From NCBI RefSeq assembly GCF_000764305.2, contig NW_025934994.1, positions 1 to 64,000 on the forward strand: a stretch of 64,000 nucleotides of DNA, given 5' to 3'. Position 1 is the first letter of the stretch. Each line of letters begins with the position of its first letter. The notes below the pieces were generated by a model, which did not search any database, was not told the origin of the DNA, and saw nothing but the letters and a program-made list of their open reading frames with translations. Below are positions 48,422-61,013 of the stretch, one piece after another. Source of the DNA: Hyalella azteca. Taxonomy: Eukaryota; Arthropoda; Malacostraca; Amphipoda; Hyalellidae. A program made the translations under genes and the position numbers.

Positions 48422-48898
48422 TATGTAGTTATGCACAAGTTTCGACTTTAGGGGTCATACGGTTCATAGGAGTTTTAAATTCAGCGTAAATGATGCGTTG
48501 CAACTGGAGAAATTCACACTGTACTGTTTGCAACGTTCCCGTTAAATTCAAGTACTTTTCCGAAATTGTTGAAATTTGAACCTGTATTGAATTCCCATAG
48601 TGATTTACCAATTCAACTCTTCCATTATCATATAAATCGAAAGCTAAGCAAAAGGATAATATAACACTCCGAACAAGATCCGTTTCATATTTCATATTAA
48701 TATCAATTTTTAGGCATTTTTTCAGATGCCAATCATTTTCCCTGTATTTCGACTGTTGCAACCCTGCAACTGTAGTTCTTTACGGCAGCAGCCTTTAAAC
48801 GGCAGCAGCCTTTAAAATGTTGTATAAAATAGCGGTGATTTTTCGCAGCTCAGCTGACCTCAGATGCATTTTACGACCGAGCGAGCCGATGCAAACCA

Positions 48899-49077
48899 GC
48901 AACTCCCTAGTGCAGTCCATGTATATCAGCAACTCCCTAGTGCTGTCCATGTATATCAGCAACTCCCTAGTGCAGTCCATGTATATCAGTAACTCCCTAG
49001 TGCAGTCCATGTATATCAGCAACTCCCTAGTGCAGTCCATGTATATAAGCAAGTCCCTAGTGCAGCCAGAGTATATC
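48899..49077. repeat. 30-bp minisatellite, about 6 copies
   Basis: The unit AGCAACTCCCTAGTGCAGTC plus CATGTATATC is repeated with few changes. Period divisible by three explains the open frames on both strands. Confidence 0.97.
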
Positions 49078-51757
49078 GAAAAAAAAATCTGTAATTTAAA
49101 ATACGGTCATTGGCCCTAATAACAACGCTTATTTAGCCTACTGGAGCATACAGTACATCGTTTCATAAAATTTATATTGAATTGGATCAATGAAGTCTAC
49201 CAGACAGTTGAATTCCAGTTTCCTAATGTTTTTATTGTAGAATTGTATATTAGTAAAAAAACACTAAAAACTGAATATTGAGAGAATTGAGGAAGCTAAA
49301 AAAATTATATTGTGATAAATTTCAATAAAGCAATAAAAAAACTATTATTCCGATGCCACTTTTTGACTGCCGCGCGATGCAAGCACTACTGGCACCTCTC
49401 CTCGACCAAGAGGTCAAGGATTCGCATTGACTGCTCTGTTTTGGTCGAAGTCTGGAGGCCTTCGATCGTAAACATCTCGGCGGCCTCTGAAGGAGCCATT
49501 TGCTATGCAGGTTTTTCTCCAGCTTCCCTGCCGTGGCTGATCAAGATTAAATGAAACAAGTCGGATCCGAGAAATTCGGCTGTCAGCTCCCAGAAAAACG
49601 ACCAGCAATCCCGTATAAAATCTCAAGAGTGTTTCCCCGACTGCAAAAAAGGGGGCACAAACGTGTCCCATGACGTGATAGCGTCTGTAACTTGGTATTA
49701 GTCTCTTCTCTTCGGGCGCTCGATAAAAATGGCCTTTCGCGGACCGCCGCTCCAAAAAGGTAACGAGATTAGTTATATTTTTTCTTCGAGTTGCATGCCT
49801 GTGACAACCATAAAAAATCGCAGAGGGAAAGAATAAGTTATCTGCCGAAAAGGATTTTGACGGAGGGAACGAGTGATCTACTTGTAATTTGATAATTTAT
49901 TAGAACTTTCGGGATTAAATGTGGAACCAATAGGATTCAGGTTATTCAAAAGCTGCATATATGCGTGAATTTTTCATGTTTAAAAACTTCATTCGTATCG
50001 GAAACGATTTTGTTCATTTACGATGATTACCAAAACAAATTAAAGCAATAATTTTTATCAAACTAATCTTTCGTTAATAAGACTTGGATAATTTGTTCGG
50101 CAAAATTGGTCCGTAACAATACAATACATCCAGTACAAAATGAAACTCGTCTGCTCCATGGAGACAAAAATCAAATATTTCATAGTCTTTTACGAATTCC
50201 AATTTCCTTCGAATTAAAAACTCCAAGTTTAGTTTTTGATTTTTAGGAAAAGATTAAGTGAACGTTTTTTACGCAGGTAATTCGAAACAAAGTTCGGACG
50301 CTGTAACTCCGCGCGATGCTAGAGTTACAACATATTTTCTGAAGCATTTTCAACAGGAATAATTTTAACTACAATAAGATTTCACTTCATGATTTTTATG
50401 AAATCGTTTTATTACTTTTTTTGATGGCAATTATTTGGTCACGTTTCAATTTTAGTTTGAAACAAACTTATTTCATTTTACGAACGATTTGATTAATTTT
50501 CACATAAGGAGACAAAACCAAAATGTCATGGAACCTTAAATCCCATTGCTACAAATTTCTGATTAGACTTGCCAATAACTTCAAGCAGACATCATGATGA
50601 ATGCAGAATTTTTTTCTTTACTCATGCTTACTTTTCTCTCCACTACTTCGTATCAGAAGCGCTGGACGGACAATAAATCAATGCTATTTTATACTGCCGA
50701 GTCTAAACGTAACCCATTTGAACAAGGAGATGGCATTTTCTGAGCATTTTAACGGCACTATACGAGGATATATTAATATAACGTAGACCATAGAGATTTG
50801 AAGAAGTTAATATAAATCAGTTTCTATTCGTGAATTGTTCAATCGTTTGGTCTATCGAATATAAAATTGATTTGCCGCAGATACAAAAGGCTATAAATGC
50901 CCATAAATAAATCGGAGCTGTTTGATTGTTCGTTGTAATTTCGAATTGATAAACTCATTCCAGTGAATGTTTTTGTCACGTTGGAATTGATTTTTGATGA
51001 ACAACCAATGTGTTGATGGATTTAATTTAGTGTGGTTATATTAAGTATTGATACCATGGCATTTGAAACCGGAAAATAAATTTTACAATTATTATTCCAG
51101 AACATTTGCCGGTGATTCACTATAAACCTACAGAAAGATCGACGTTTTTATTTCAAAAACTAGAACATCTTAATCTTAATTAATTGTTTCATCATATAAA
51201 CTGTACTCGGTATTTGGAATGAGACCCATGAAAAATATATCTTCCCTCTGAGCAGCAAAAGAGAAAGTCAGTTCACTGATGTCTTATGGCACTTCACGTA
51301 AGCTCAGCCAAAACTGTTTTATTTGGTGTAATCACAAATGAACTGGTAAAGTTTTAAATAATAAATAAACCTTGATCTTTCAGAAAAATTTTAGTTGCAC
51401 CGAAATAAGAAAAAAATCTGTCTTGAGTTGCTGCTTTAGAAAGCTCCTATAAGAGGTGTAAATAATCGGAAATCATTTTCAGGTGTGAAACTTTAACACA
51501 GTAGAGAATTCAAATCATTAGTGCATCATCGTAATAATAATTGCGATAGTAAGCAAACTAGCTTTCAATCAATCAATACCTACATTTATAAATATGCTAA
51601 TTAAATATAGGAAATTTTTGGCAAGCATTTAACATAGTCAGTTAAACATTACATAGGGAAGCGTAATCTAATAAACATCACGCAAAGATTGTGAAATTTC
51701 TAAGAAATGAGAAATTGATTAAATTCAACTAAATATATTCATATAAGAAAAGAGTAA
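49078..51757. other. Unassigned sequence
   Basis: A GC-richer patch at 49,360-49,760 holds an 80-codon plus-strand frame and a 113-codon minus-strand frame overlapping each other; neither shows a recognised domain. The rest is AT-rich without noticed repeats. Confidence 0.5.
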
Positions 51758-51980
51758 TTTGTCCCTGTACATCATAATATACGGCCTAACATTAATGTAA
51801 AATCCACGATTATTGAGGAACATGTGCATATTTCATACTTATGTTCCCCCTTTAACTTGTATTCCTTATATGTTAAAAATTTGGCCGCCACAGCACCGGC
51901 TGAAGATCAGCAGTGCGGCGGACATTTGCTGCACAGAGGCTCGTAAATCACAGCAGGCGTCGCAACCATCAGAAGTCACC
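51758..51980 (+). repeat. 220-bp direct repeat, copy 1
   Basis: Matches 52,951-53,177 in the same orientation: TATGTTAAAAATTTGGCCGC, CAGCACCGGCTGAAGATCAG, GCACAGAGGCTCGTAAATCA and AACCATCAGAAGTCACC. Copies are about 1.2 kb apart. They could be a local duplication or terminal repeats of a degraded element. Confidence 0.9.
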
Positions 51981-52014
51981 TCTTGCATTAAAAGATGCAT
52001 TTACAGCAAGTAAA

Positions 52015-52105
52015 ATAAAAAAAAATAACTCAGTACTCACTGCAGTGAGTGACAGAGAGCGCATTTTCTCGTCGACGAAAACTTGAGGTCACGGAAATGT
52101 GTCGG
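52015..52105 (-). repeat. CTGT-hairpin dispersed repeat, copy 3 (truncated)
   Basis: On the minus strand only the distal half is present: the simple repeat is lost, and GAAAATGCGCTCTCTGTC plus the perfect 16-base palindrome ACTCACTGCAGTGAGT remain. It lies between the two 220-bp direct repeats. Loose repeats of GTCTATGTAAACTCATC follow at 52,160-52,260. Confidence 0.85.
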
Positions 52106-52950
52106 AGGTGCAATTTCGCGACTCATCAGTCCTTAAACTCAAAAACCTCGAACCAAACTCATCTTTTACGCCCATCGTCTGTGTAAGGGGCAAAAAAAGG
52201 GGCATCGTCTATGTAAACTCATCTATGTAAGGGGCAACGTCTGTGTAAACTCATCCAAACTACGGCCCGCCACTAGTTTCCATCGTTTCCGTCGAGGATA
52301 TCCTGTAATTCAACATAATGTGTACAAAAATCGAACATGGCGTTTATTTTTTCTTACACATGAACTAAAAACAATAAATGGGAGCGACCGGCCCGCGAAG
52401 ATTTCAGGTAGATTGCTTTTGGCACTTGGTGAACAAAGTTTGGAGACTCCTGGTCTATGTAATAATCAAAATAAAATCTTATAAGATAAATATTTTTTTT
52501 TAACTAGAGATGCTTCCTCGGTTGCCCACATTCTAAAAAAAATTAATCATAAATCAAATAAGCCTCATTGTGGAATTCTCACGTTCAGCCAATAACATGT
52601 ACGGTGGATTGCTCCAGGATTCATTACATGAGACGTGGAATTAATATTCCCATCTTTATCTTAAAGCCTCATCCCTTAAATTTTAGGATTGGCCTTGAAT
52701 CAGCGATGGTCGTTGAGAGTCATATCTATGATTATGTTAGTTTTCCGAAACTACAGCACGAATCTATGTCTGTTTGACATTTTTGCTTAAATTCCCTTAG
52801 AAATCCCATATACAATATTGTAAAATTAAAAAAAATATATACAATGGCTGCGTAACCTACGATTATAGTATAACTTAAGAAAAATTTAGAATTTAGGCTC
52901 ATGATACGATCTTTGTACAACTTACAGTCATTGAATATCATTGTCAATGT

Positions 52951-53177
52951 AATTGTCCTTATAAATTATAATGTACTACCTACCATTAATGTAAAATTCA
53001 CCATTATTGAAGAACTTGTGGTTATTTGTTAACTTATGTGTCCCCTTCAACTTATATTCCTTATATGTTAAAAATTTGGCCGCAGCAGCACCGGCTGAAG
53101 ATCAGCAGTGCGGCGGACATTCGCTGCACAGAGGCTCGTAAATCACAGCAGGCGTCGCAACCATCAGAAGTCACCAG
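52951..53177 (+). repeat. 220-bp direct repeat, copy 2
   Basis: Direct copy of 51,758-51,980 with scattered substitutions; the best-preserved part is 53,068-53,176. Confidence 0.9.
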
Positions 53178-55647
53178 CCACATTTTCAGCTTTCCTTCTA
53201 AAAATATAAGTGAAAAAGTGCACTTCAATCAGGGTCAACAATAAATAATAAATTTGAGATTTCATTGTGAGTGTTTTTTTTCAGAATCTCTCTCATTAAT
53301 GAGTGTTTAACATTGAAATATCTGTAAGGTTCAACACGGGGAGAGCAAAACTGTAAGAACAAAATTCGTAAGAGCGAAAATTTTTGCTTTCCAAAATTAT
53401 CTAATGAGGAAATTTTTCATTATTGAATAGCTTCATTCTATTCTGCTTCAAATTCACATGTCTTAATTTTTTTTCGGGTGGAGACATTAGTTTGTCGTCT
53501 CATTCGAATTGTAACTAATTTCAGCACAATCCATGATTCTCACGTTAATTTTCATATAGGAAAATATTACATTCTACTTTTTCAAGGCACACCTATATGA
53601 TAGTAAGTAAGTACAGATAGAGTAATGTATTATACAATGTTCTTTTTTGCGCGTGCAACGTTAAGTGAAATACCCAGTTTGCTCGGTACAAGTGAAACAT
53701 TTCAATCGGTTTTAAGTTATAAGGCAACAAATAAATCTTTTAAATCCCTTCTCCGAATATGTCGCAAATTCATCGCAACTGTGCAGATCACTCAAGCGTG
53801 TAAAACTGCAAATGACAAACTTTTCACAGAGAAATCAATTAAGCGCCGTTTTTTTTCATGCCAGCGCCCAAATTGTTCACTCATATAGATGCATTACCGA
53901 AGAAATTATGCTATTTCACCTCAAAGCACAGTAAGGTTATTTCTGTCTTAGAACTTAGAAAAAACATATAAATATGAAAATTCTTGCTTTATTTTAACCT
54001 GTTAATTTCATTCTCGAGTAATTAAACTTCCATACCTAGCTTCTTTATTTCGGAAGCTAAACTCGAACCTTTGAGTGAGTTTGTGAGAGAGATGATCAAT
54101 GATTGAACATTAACAAAAAATTATATATAGTGCTGTATCTTAGCCACCGGCTTTCCTAAAGGGAACTTGACAAGCCAAACTTCACATTGCCACATTGTTT
54201 CCGAAGTTTTCAGCACAGGGCTTCAAAGAAAGCCGTTCGCAATCTGGGTTCCGGTTGAGAAAAATCCATTTCCTTGAAGGAAACCGGCTCTTACTGTACA
54301 AAAAACCGACGCGAAGAAGTAAAGTGGATTTTTGGGGCGAAGTTGCTTCAAATATCAACTTACCAAGACTTATTTTTGATAATATCGATCATAACTTTGA
54401 GCCTTAAAACGTGTTTTTGAGGCAAATATCTGAACCACGGAACCGGCAATGTGAGCGAAATGTGATCGAGGCGAAGGGACGTGTCTTCGGTGTATCTTTC
54501 CAGTGATGCTGACGAAGTAGGAATACATTTTCTGTTTGAAAATTATATTGCTATCAATAAAAATGAATGCCAAACGAAAAACATCGTACGGTGAAAAAAT
54601 AATAATGGAAATGAGGAGCAATAAACAATTGAAAAAGCTCTCAATTAAAAAGATCACGCTGAAGCCGAATAAGTAGAGACGAATACAATTAAGGAAGTTG
54701 CATGAGTAAAATGGTAATTCGTGGTATCCTGCCAATCGAAAACAGCCATAAGATTCGCGATATTTTTTGTTTGTGATTGTGGAACGGTGGGTTCGAGGAT
54801 CAGATCCCCATGAACAAGAGCAGTTTCGGTTAATTCGGATTTGTTCAGCCTTTGTCTATCGTCATCTCTACGCTCGTCATCGTCGTTTTCGCCCTTTAGT
54901 CGCAGGCGTCTCGGCACAAAATTTTGAATGCCGGCTGAGCGCAAGACATTTAAGTCATGATGATAACAAGCGTGAGTGATCCATCGCATACACGCAACTA
55001 CCGAGGGTACCTTCGACGACACGTTTATTTGGTATATATTGAGCGAAAAAACTCAAAATTGTGAAAGAAAATAAAAAGAAAGAGCGATAAAGCCTATAAA
55101 TTATGAGAATTAAAGGGCATGTAAGATTAATTTAACGCCAAATCTAGGAATGAAAATTTGGTATGTCAGTGCGAAAGCAAATCGGTTATCAAATAAAACA
55201 CATGTTAGACATATATTTTATTTTGGTTGAAAACCAAAAACACCAATAATCATTATTCATTATCGTAGCCAAACTAAACAGCAGACTCATCAAATTTTGA
55301 CACGTCTGCAAAATAACCTGCGAAGTTTTCCTTTCAACGATCACATTCTCGAGCGACCGCGAGTCTCGCATTAGCGAGTTTAAATTCGACCAAATCCCTG
55401 GTCATTTAAAGGCAGACCCGTGGGTCGATGTAGGCCTTGGCACCTGCCCAAGTCTGCGATGATTAGCTCATCTCTGCGAGCTTCACGCTTCAAATGTTGC
55501 TCATAAATCAACGCCTGAGAATTCCCGCAACGTAATAAATTAAAAAAATACTTCAATTTTCCACCTTTTTTGTAGCTGCTTGCTATATCTTGTGCTCAAA
55601 TTACGGTGTTTAAAGAAATAAATTTAAATTAATTTTAATTTCACGTG
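53178..55647. other. Unassigned sequence
   Basis: Two overlapping minus-strand frames of 121-122 codons lie at 54,370-55,022; the second has an acidic, arginine-rich stretch but no recognised domain. No shared repeats were seen. Confidence 0.5.
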
Positions 55648-55793
55648 GGCCATACTTTCAAAACTCGCTAAGTGAACGTAAGTACTTATGCTCTTATATT
55701 TTCTTGTCCATGATTGGTGGATTTTGCTTGAAAGGCCGTCAATGATTGGCTGATGAACTTACGATATCTTACCTTCTTATGAAAGTATAGGCC
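55648..55793. mobile_element. Small MITE, copy 2
   Basis: Starts GGCCATACTTTCAAAAC and ends ATGAAAGTATAGGCC. Near-identical to 25,769-25,912 over its whole length, including GATTGGTGGATTTTGCTTGA. The high similarity of two copies in one window suggests recent activity. Confidence 0.87.
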
Positions 55794-55838
55794 TGCACTT
55801 CTGCTTCCTTCGCAGCGGAAAGGCGTCAAAAGGAAAAG

Positions 55839-55980
55839 AGGATACAGCGAGGTGCTGCGTGTCAACAGGATAACAGGATACAGCGAGGTGCTGCGTGTCA
55901 ACAGGATAACAGGATACAGCGAGGTGCTGCGTGTCAACAGGATAACAGGATACAGCGAGGTGCTGCGTGTCAACAGGATA
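55839..55980. repeat. 36-bp minisatellite, about 3.9 copies
   Basis: The unit AGGATACAGCGAGGTGCTGC plus GTGTCAACAGGATAAC is essentially invariant, suggesting recent amplification. It begins 45 bases after the small MITE. Confidence 0.97.
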
Positions 55981-58210
55981 AATGCCTATCATTATTACAT
56001 GCTTCGCCAACTCAAACATTTGGAGAACGAAACTGTTGTAATATGTATTTATTTATTTATAATTTTGTAAACAATTCAGGTACAAAAATACGGTATAAAA
56101 AATACTGATTAAGTAAAGTACCGCATATTATGATTATATTATCATCTTAGACAATACCACACAGTAAATATAAATAGAAGTGATTGAATAACATAAAATT
56201 AATAGAGTTTAAGATTCGCATTTCCATGCCCCACTCGCTACTAAAGAGCTGGACGGGACAGTGAGAAGCAATCGCGTTATTGTTAACAAACCCTTGTCCA
56301 TGATTGGTTTAACAAACCCTTAGTTTAATTCAAAAGATTATTCTCGTGTTTAACTTCTTCAACTATGTAAAATATCAGAGCATTGAGAGATTTTGTGCAT
56401 TAAGTATAAAAACAGGTAATTTCTGCCTATATCTTGTTTAGACCCTAGTTCTCTTATTAATTCATCTCTGTTTTTTGAATAACTATTCACAAATCAGAGA
56501 TGAATCAATAATCAAAATCCATCGTAATCAAACATACCAGATAACACTGAGGATTAAATATTTAGCAAACTTTTCTCTCTTTCTCATTGAGTCAATGAAA
56601 ATAGAAAATTCATAAATTATCTAATATAATAAATTATAAATAAAACTCGTAAATCATCGAAACTCGCAAATCAACGAATAATCATCTAATTTATCTAATT
56701 ATGTATATAACCCTAATTTGCACGCAAGAATGGTGTTTTCAAGCGCATTTTTTGAAGGGAAGTGGCGTACAGAGAAAAAGAACTACAATTATCGTTGCAG
56801 TGTTGTATCGTCGAGTGTTCGCACAGTAACAGCAATTGAGGACAAACTTCTGAAGCTGCGTCGGAGATTTCCTCTCAATCTTGCAAGACACAACATCCTG
56901 CCGGGAAATAAAGTCTTTGAACTTCCAAGGAACACAACTTTTTAACGTCCTGCGAAGGAAGAGCTTTTTTTAACGGGCTAAAAACAGACACTTAGCTTTT
57001 CATTTTGATGATAAATTTAATGACGACAGATGATAAGATCGACAAAAATATGAACCATTTCAGTAGACAGTTCCCCTGTAGGCGGCCGGTTATAGAGCGA
57101 GCACTTATGACATCAGAAAATATTGAATTTTGCCTGTGATAATAGCCTTTGATAGAAATATTAAGATGAAAGTGCCGCCTGAAGGATTATTCTGTGAGTT
57201 AATGTACAATACAATTTATTTTAATAGTTAGTTAAAGTTAAAAATTTATCATTCGCGGTAATATTTGTCAATTCTAAAATGTTTTCTCTTTAAATACTAT
57301 GTGCAGTATATTGGCATGATTTATTGGGAACAGCCAAGACTTTTTCATTTCGATTCTGTACATATTTAAAAAGTTATGTCGTGATCCACGCCAAAGCAAT
57401 GCTTTGTGAAATATGTGTTACGATGGTCAGTTATTTGTATCTGTGATACTGTGACTAAATTTAGAAATATAAGCAAGCTAATTCAAATTAGCTTCGCCAA
57501 AGCTTGATTTTTTCAGTAAAAATCTTTTTACTTTTCCAGCTTTAAGTACCTTGTTATTCATACGGAACATTTTCATTCATATAATTCAAGCTTCAATTAC
57601 GTTAATCTTATCCATTAACAATATTATTTTAGGTCATGTAACAGATGACAATATTCAGAGCCAACTGCCCGGTGGGCGAAACATTCACTGAGCGATTTGG
57701 TGTTTCGATAGTAGCCACATAAATACAAATTCAATTGGCTTTGAGCTGTCATTTTTCAGCGTAAGTTCATAAAGAAGCTAATCAAGCAATACAAGTTATC
57801 ATTGAATGGATGATAAAACTCAATAGGTAATTCCTATCAGCCTAGCCTGAATGTGAAACTGCGCTTCCGAATAAATTCGATTACGTAATTAGTGAGAAAC
57901 GTTCGCCATGTGTCCAGACTAGTGGTCTACAAACCGATCGTGATATATTATTTTTTTTATGCACCAACAAGCAAGATGCAAAATGTTGCTCTTGGCGCCT
58001 CCCTCTCCTAATTCATCCGGATTAAAAATACATTGTGGGATTTATTTCAAAAGCCAGTCAGTGAAATGTACTTACGTTTCATTACTTGGAATACGTTTCA
58101 CCTCAAGTGTACAGCCTGGTGTTATATTTTCTCTTTGTGGTAATCGTGGAGTCGAAGATGAACATGACCACGGCCATCAGATGAGATTGTTTGTTGAGAC
58201 CTTTACAATC
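55981..58210. other. Unassigned AT-rich sequence
   Basis: Short frames only; no recognised repeats or domains. CTTGTCCATGATTGGT at about 56,294 echoes an internal phrase of the small MITE and may be a scrap of it. Confidence 0.5.
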
Positions 58211-58436
58211 AGACCCTCCTCTGCCAGCAGACCCTCCTCTGCCAGCAGACCCTCCTCTGCCAGCAGACCCTCCTCTGCCAGCAGACCCTCCTCTGCCAGC
58301 AGACCCTTCTCTGCCAGCAGACCCTCCTCTGCCAGCAGACCCTTCTCTGTCAGCAGACCCTCCTCTGCCAGCAGACCCTCCTCTGCCAGCAGACCCTCAT
58401 CTGCCAGCAGACCCTCCTCTGCCAGCAGACCCTCCT
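58211..58436. repeat. 18-bp minisatellite, about 12.6 copies
   Basis: The unit AGACCCTCCTCTGCCAGC repeats with single-base variants. It creates a 159-codon frame (57,959-58,438) reading SRPSSA repeats and a second frame reading DPPLPA repeats; both are explained by the array. Confidence 0.98.
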
Positions 58437-58992
58437 AGCTCTGCAAACGGCGTAAAAACTAGACGTGACCGCACGCAACTTCCTGAGAACAGAAAAACTC
58501 GATGTCAGCTGAACTGACATTGTTTATAGCGGCATTTCTGGAATCACCTTCAGTAAAAAGGGCGTTTGGCTCATGATTGGCAGGAAATAGCACAAATAAT
58601 CCTGTACTCAAATTATTTTATTTTAATTTTTTGCTTCAAATTTATTTTGTAGCATATATTCCGTTTTTAAAAATCCGTTTGAATGCTATTTATTATGCTG
58701 ATGATTTGTCTTGCACACACTTACTTTATTGATCACAAATAATTTGGATTTAAATGTCGAATTCTACTTGTAAATAAACATTTTTATTCAGTCTAGAGCT
58801 TGAAGACGCTTTTGAAGTATCCTTTTCCCATCAGCAGCTTTCGAGGCTGCAAACTTCTTGAAAGGCCGACACTTTCTCTTCAGTCGACGTCTACTGGAAG
58901 ATTATGAAATGAAATTGGACTCCTGACAAGAACCGAGCTCCGAGAATGCTTGAAAGTTCCCTGGGATATCGAGACTTACTTATATTGTAATC
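58437..58992. other. Unassigned sequence
   Basis: AT-rich DNA; no feature recognised. Confidence 0.5.
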
Positions 58993-59152
58993 TTTTTAGC
59001 GCATTTTTTCCAGTTATGGAAAAAAGACGCCATTGAGCTCGTCATATCCGTCCGTCCGTTTGTCTGTACGTCTGTCCGTGACTTCACGTTTTCGTCGACG
59101 TGAAAATGCGCTCTCTGTCACTCACTGCAGTGAGTACTGAGTTAAATTTTTT
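58993..59152 (+). repeat. CTGT-hairpin dispersed repeat, copy 4
   Basis: Starts CTTTTTAGCGCATTTT, has a shortened CCGT/CTGT tract, then GTGAAAATGCGCTCTCTGTC and the complete palindrome ACTCACTGCAGTGAGT with a T-rich tail. Confidence 0.9.
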
Positions 59153-59728
59153 ACAATTAACATTATGAAATCTTTACTCTCCGTAGAGGAGCATTTGCGC
59201 AACTAAGCGTGACAAATAAGTTTCACATACAAATGCATGTTTCGTTTTTAACGCTTCGTTTAAAACTGTAAGGCTTGCATTCCTATTTGTTAATAACTCG
59301 TTAAAGTACATTTAAAAAATTTGTTATATGAAATTCAAAATGAAACTGTTATCTTAAATTCCAGGGTATGAAGATTTCAGTGGCAGCTTTTTTGGATTTA
59401 TTGATAGTTTAGATATTTTTTTACATACGCTAAGTGAGTTTTGATTTTTTGATAGTTTAGTTATTTTTTTTCCCTAAATACAGCGTAATACTATGATATA
59501 TACGCTAATTGGAACGGCCGGTGCTGTGGGATTGCTAGTGATCAGTAATATGTTTATTCAAAATAACTATTCGCAACCGGTTTTTTCGCGTAGCATTTTA
59601 CTCCGGCGAAGCAGAACGGTTAAAGGCAAACGGGTAAAGGCAATCGGGAAAATTAAGCAAAACGTGTAATCTGGAGGAATCGAGGAGCTTCGTTCTGGAA
59701 TTATTCTCATAAGGCCCGTAAACTGCAC
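59153..59728. other. Unassigned sequence
   Basis: AT-rich DNA with short frames. CGGCCGGTGCTGTGG at about 59,515 resembles, inverted, a phrase in the 220-bp direct repeats (CCACAGCACCGGC). Nothing else was recognised. Confidence 0.45.
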
Positions 59729-61013
59729 AGGGTAACATGGGGCAGCGAGCCCACTGCCGGCCATGGGCCCATAGCGGGTTTCTTGCTAAGTATGGCAGAT
59801 ATTGGTCTGTGTTCTCTACCGCCGATCGACAGTTTCACTGGGATGAAGTGTGCGGATTTACGTTTTGCTAAGTGTTTGCGTTATTAAGTTATTTGTGAAT
59901 AACTGTTTTAGCCCAGATAACAATTTTTTTGTTGCTAAATAAAACTGTTTTCGATTACTGTAGATGAAGCTTTTGAAATTACCGTGACTTATATTTTAAA
60001 AGTAATATTTATAGGGATAATTATCAGATCAAGTTGAGACTATTAGCTTTTAAAATAAAATGTTGACACTATATAAATTGAAATGATACCTAGTGGGGCA
60101 ACGGGCTCACGCGTGTCACGGGGCAAAGCGCCCATGGTGAAGTCTTGTGTTATACATCATTAAATTTGTCTCAATGACCTTTTCAAAACTATGACTAGCT
60201 TTTTGAATTACAAATTACACTTCATATTGCATGATTTTTTGATTTGCCGCCTCAAGGCAGTAGGTTTAGTTTCTAATTATGCGTATTTATGACCCCTTAT
60301 CGAGTTATTGACTCATGCCTTGCCAAAAGTTGATTTCAGTCAACACCAATGAGCCAAAAGTTGATGAGTTTTTTTGGTCTTGGCTGAAATCACGATTAGA
60401 TACGAACTCTCTGCACATAATATCTGGATTATGGACGAAACTGGAACGAAGTTTTTCTCTGATCAACTAAATATATTTTTTCTAGTCACGGATACATTTT
60501 TTCATGTCAAGGACGAATTTTTTATCGCAAGGATATATTTTTCAAGTCATTGATATATATTTTTATGTCAACGAAATATTTTTCTTCACGTCAGAGATAG
60601 ATTTTTTAAGCCAAGAGTAAATTTTTTTCAAGTTTAGGAATTGATTTTTTGAGTTGTTATTAAATGAATGAACGTCATATTTATTTTACATTTTTCTTAT
60701 TTTCAACTGTAAAGTGTTGTTTTATCATTTTTTAAAGAAAAATATTCAATTGTGGTAGAGGGACCAAGGGTGGGCGCCTTGCCCAAAGCCCATGGGCCCA
60801 TTGCCCCAGGGGTGGGGCAATGGGCCCATTTTGACACTTTTTACAAAATAGTGTTTCATTAAAAATTGAATAACTCTATAGGCGTCTAATTCACATCATA
60901 CATTCCTCATTAGTTGTACCTTTAAACAAAACATAGAACCACCTCGTATCAATTAAAATTTCATCAAAAATTTAGTTTAAAAAAAGTGGGGGCGCGCTGC
61001 CCCATGTTGCTCT
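59729..61013. mobile_element. Candidate non-autonomous DNA element with about 25-bp inverted ends
   Basis: AGGGTAACATGGGGCAGCGA at 59,729 and, inverted, CGCGCTGCCCCATGTTGCTC at 60,993-61,012 agree at most positions over about 25 bases. Internal GC-rich words echo the ends: GTGGGGCAACGGGCTCA at 60,093, ACGGGGCAAAGCGCCCATGG at 60,118, and a compact palindrome (GGGCCCATTGCCCC then GGGGCAATGGGCCC) at about 60,803-60,834. The rest is AT-rich and has no transposase frame. I see no sure target duplication, so the superfamily is open and the element boundaries are provisional. Confidence 0.62.

Noticed and set aside
57959..58438. 159-codon frame with SRPSSA repeats, resembling a low-complexity secreted protein
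   Set aside because: The repeat part is an 18-bp minisatellite that is equally open in a second frame; the unique N-terminal part shows no signal peptide or domain.
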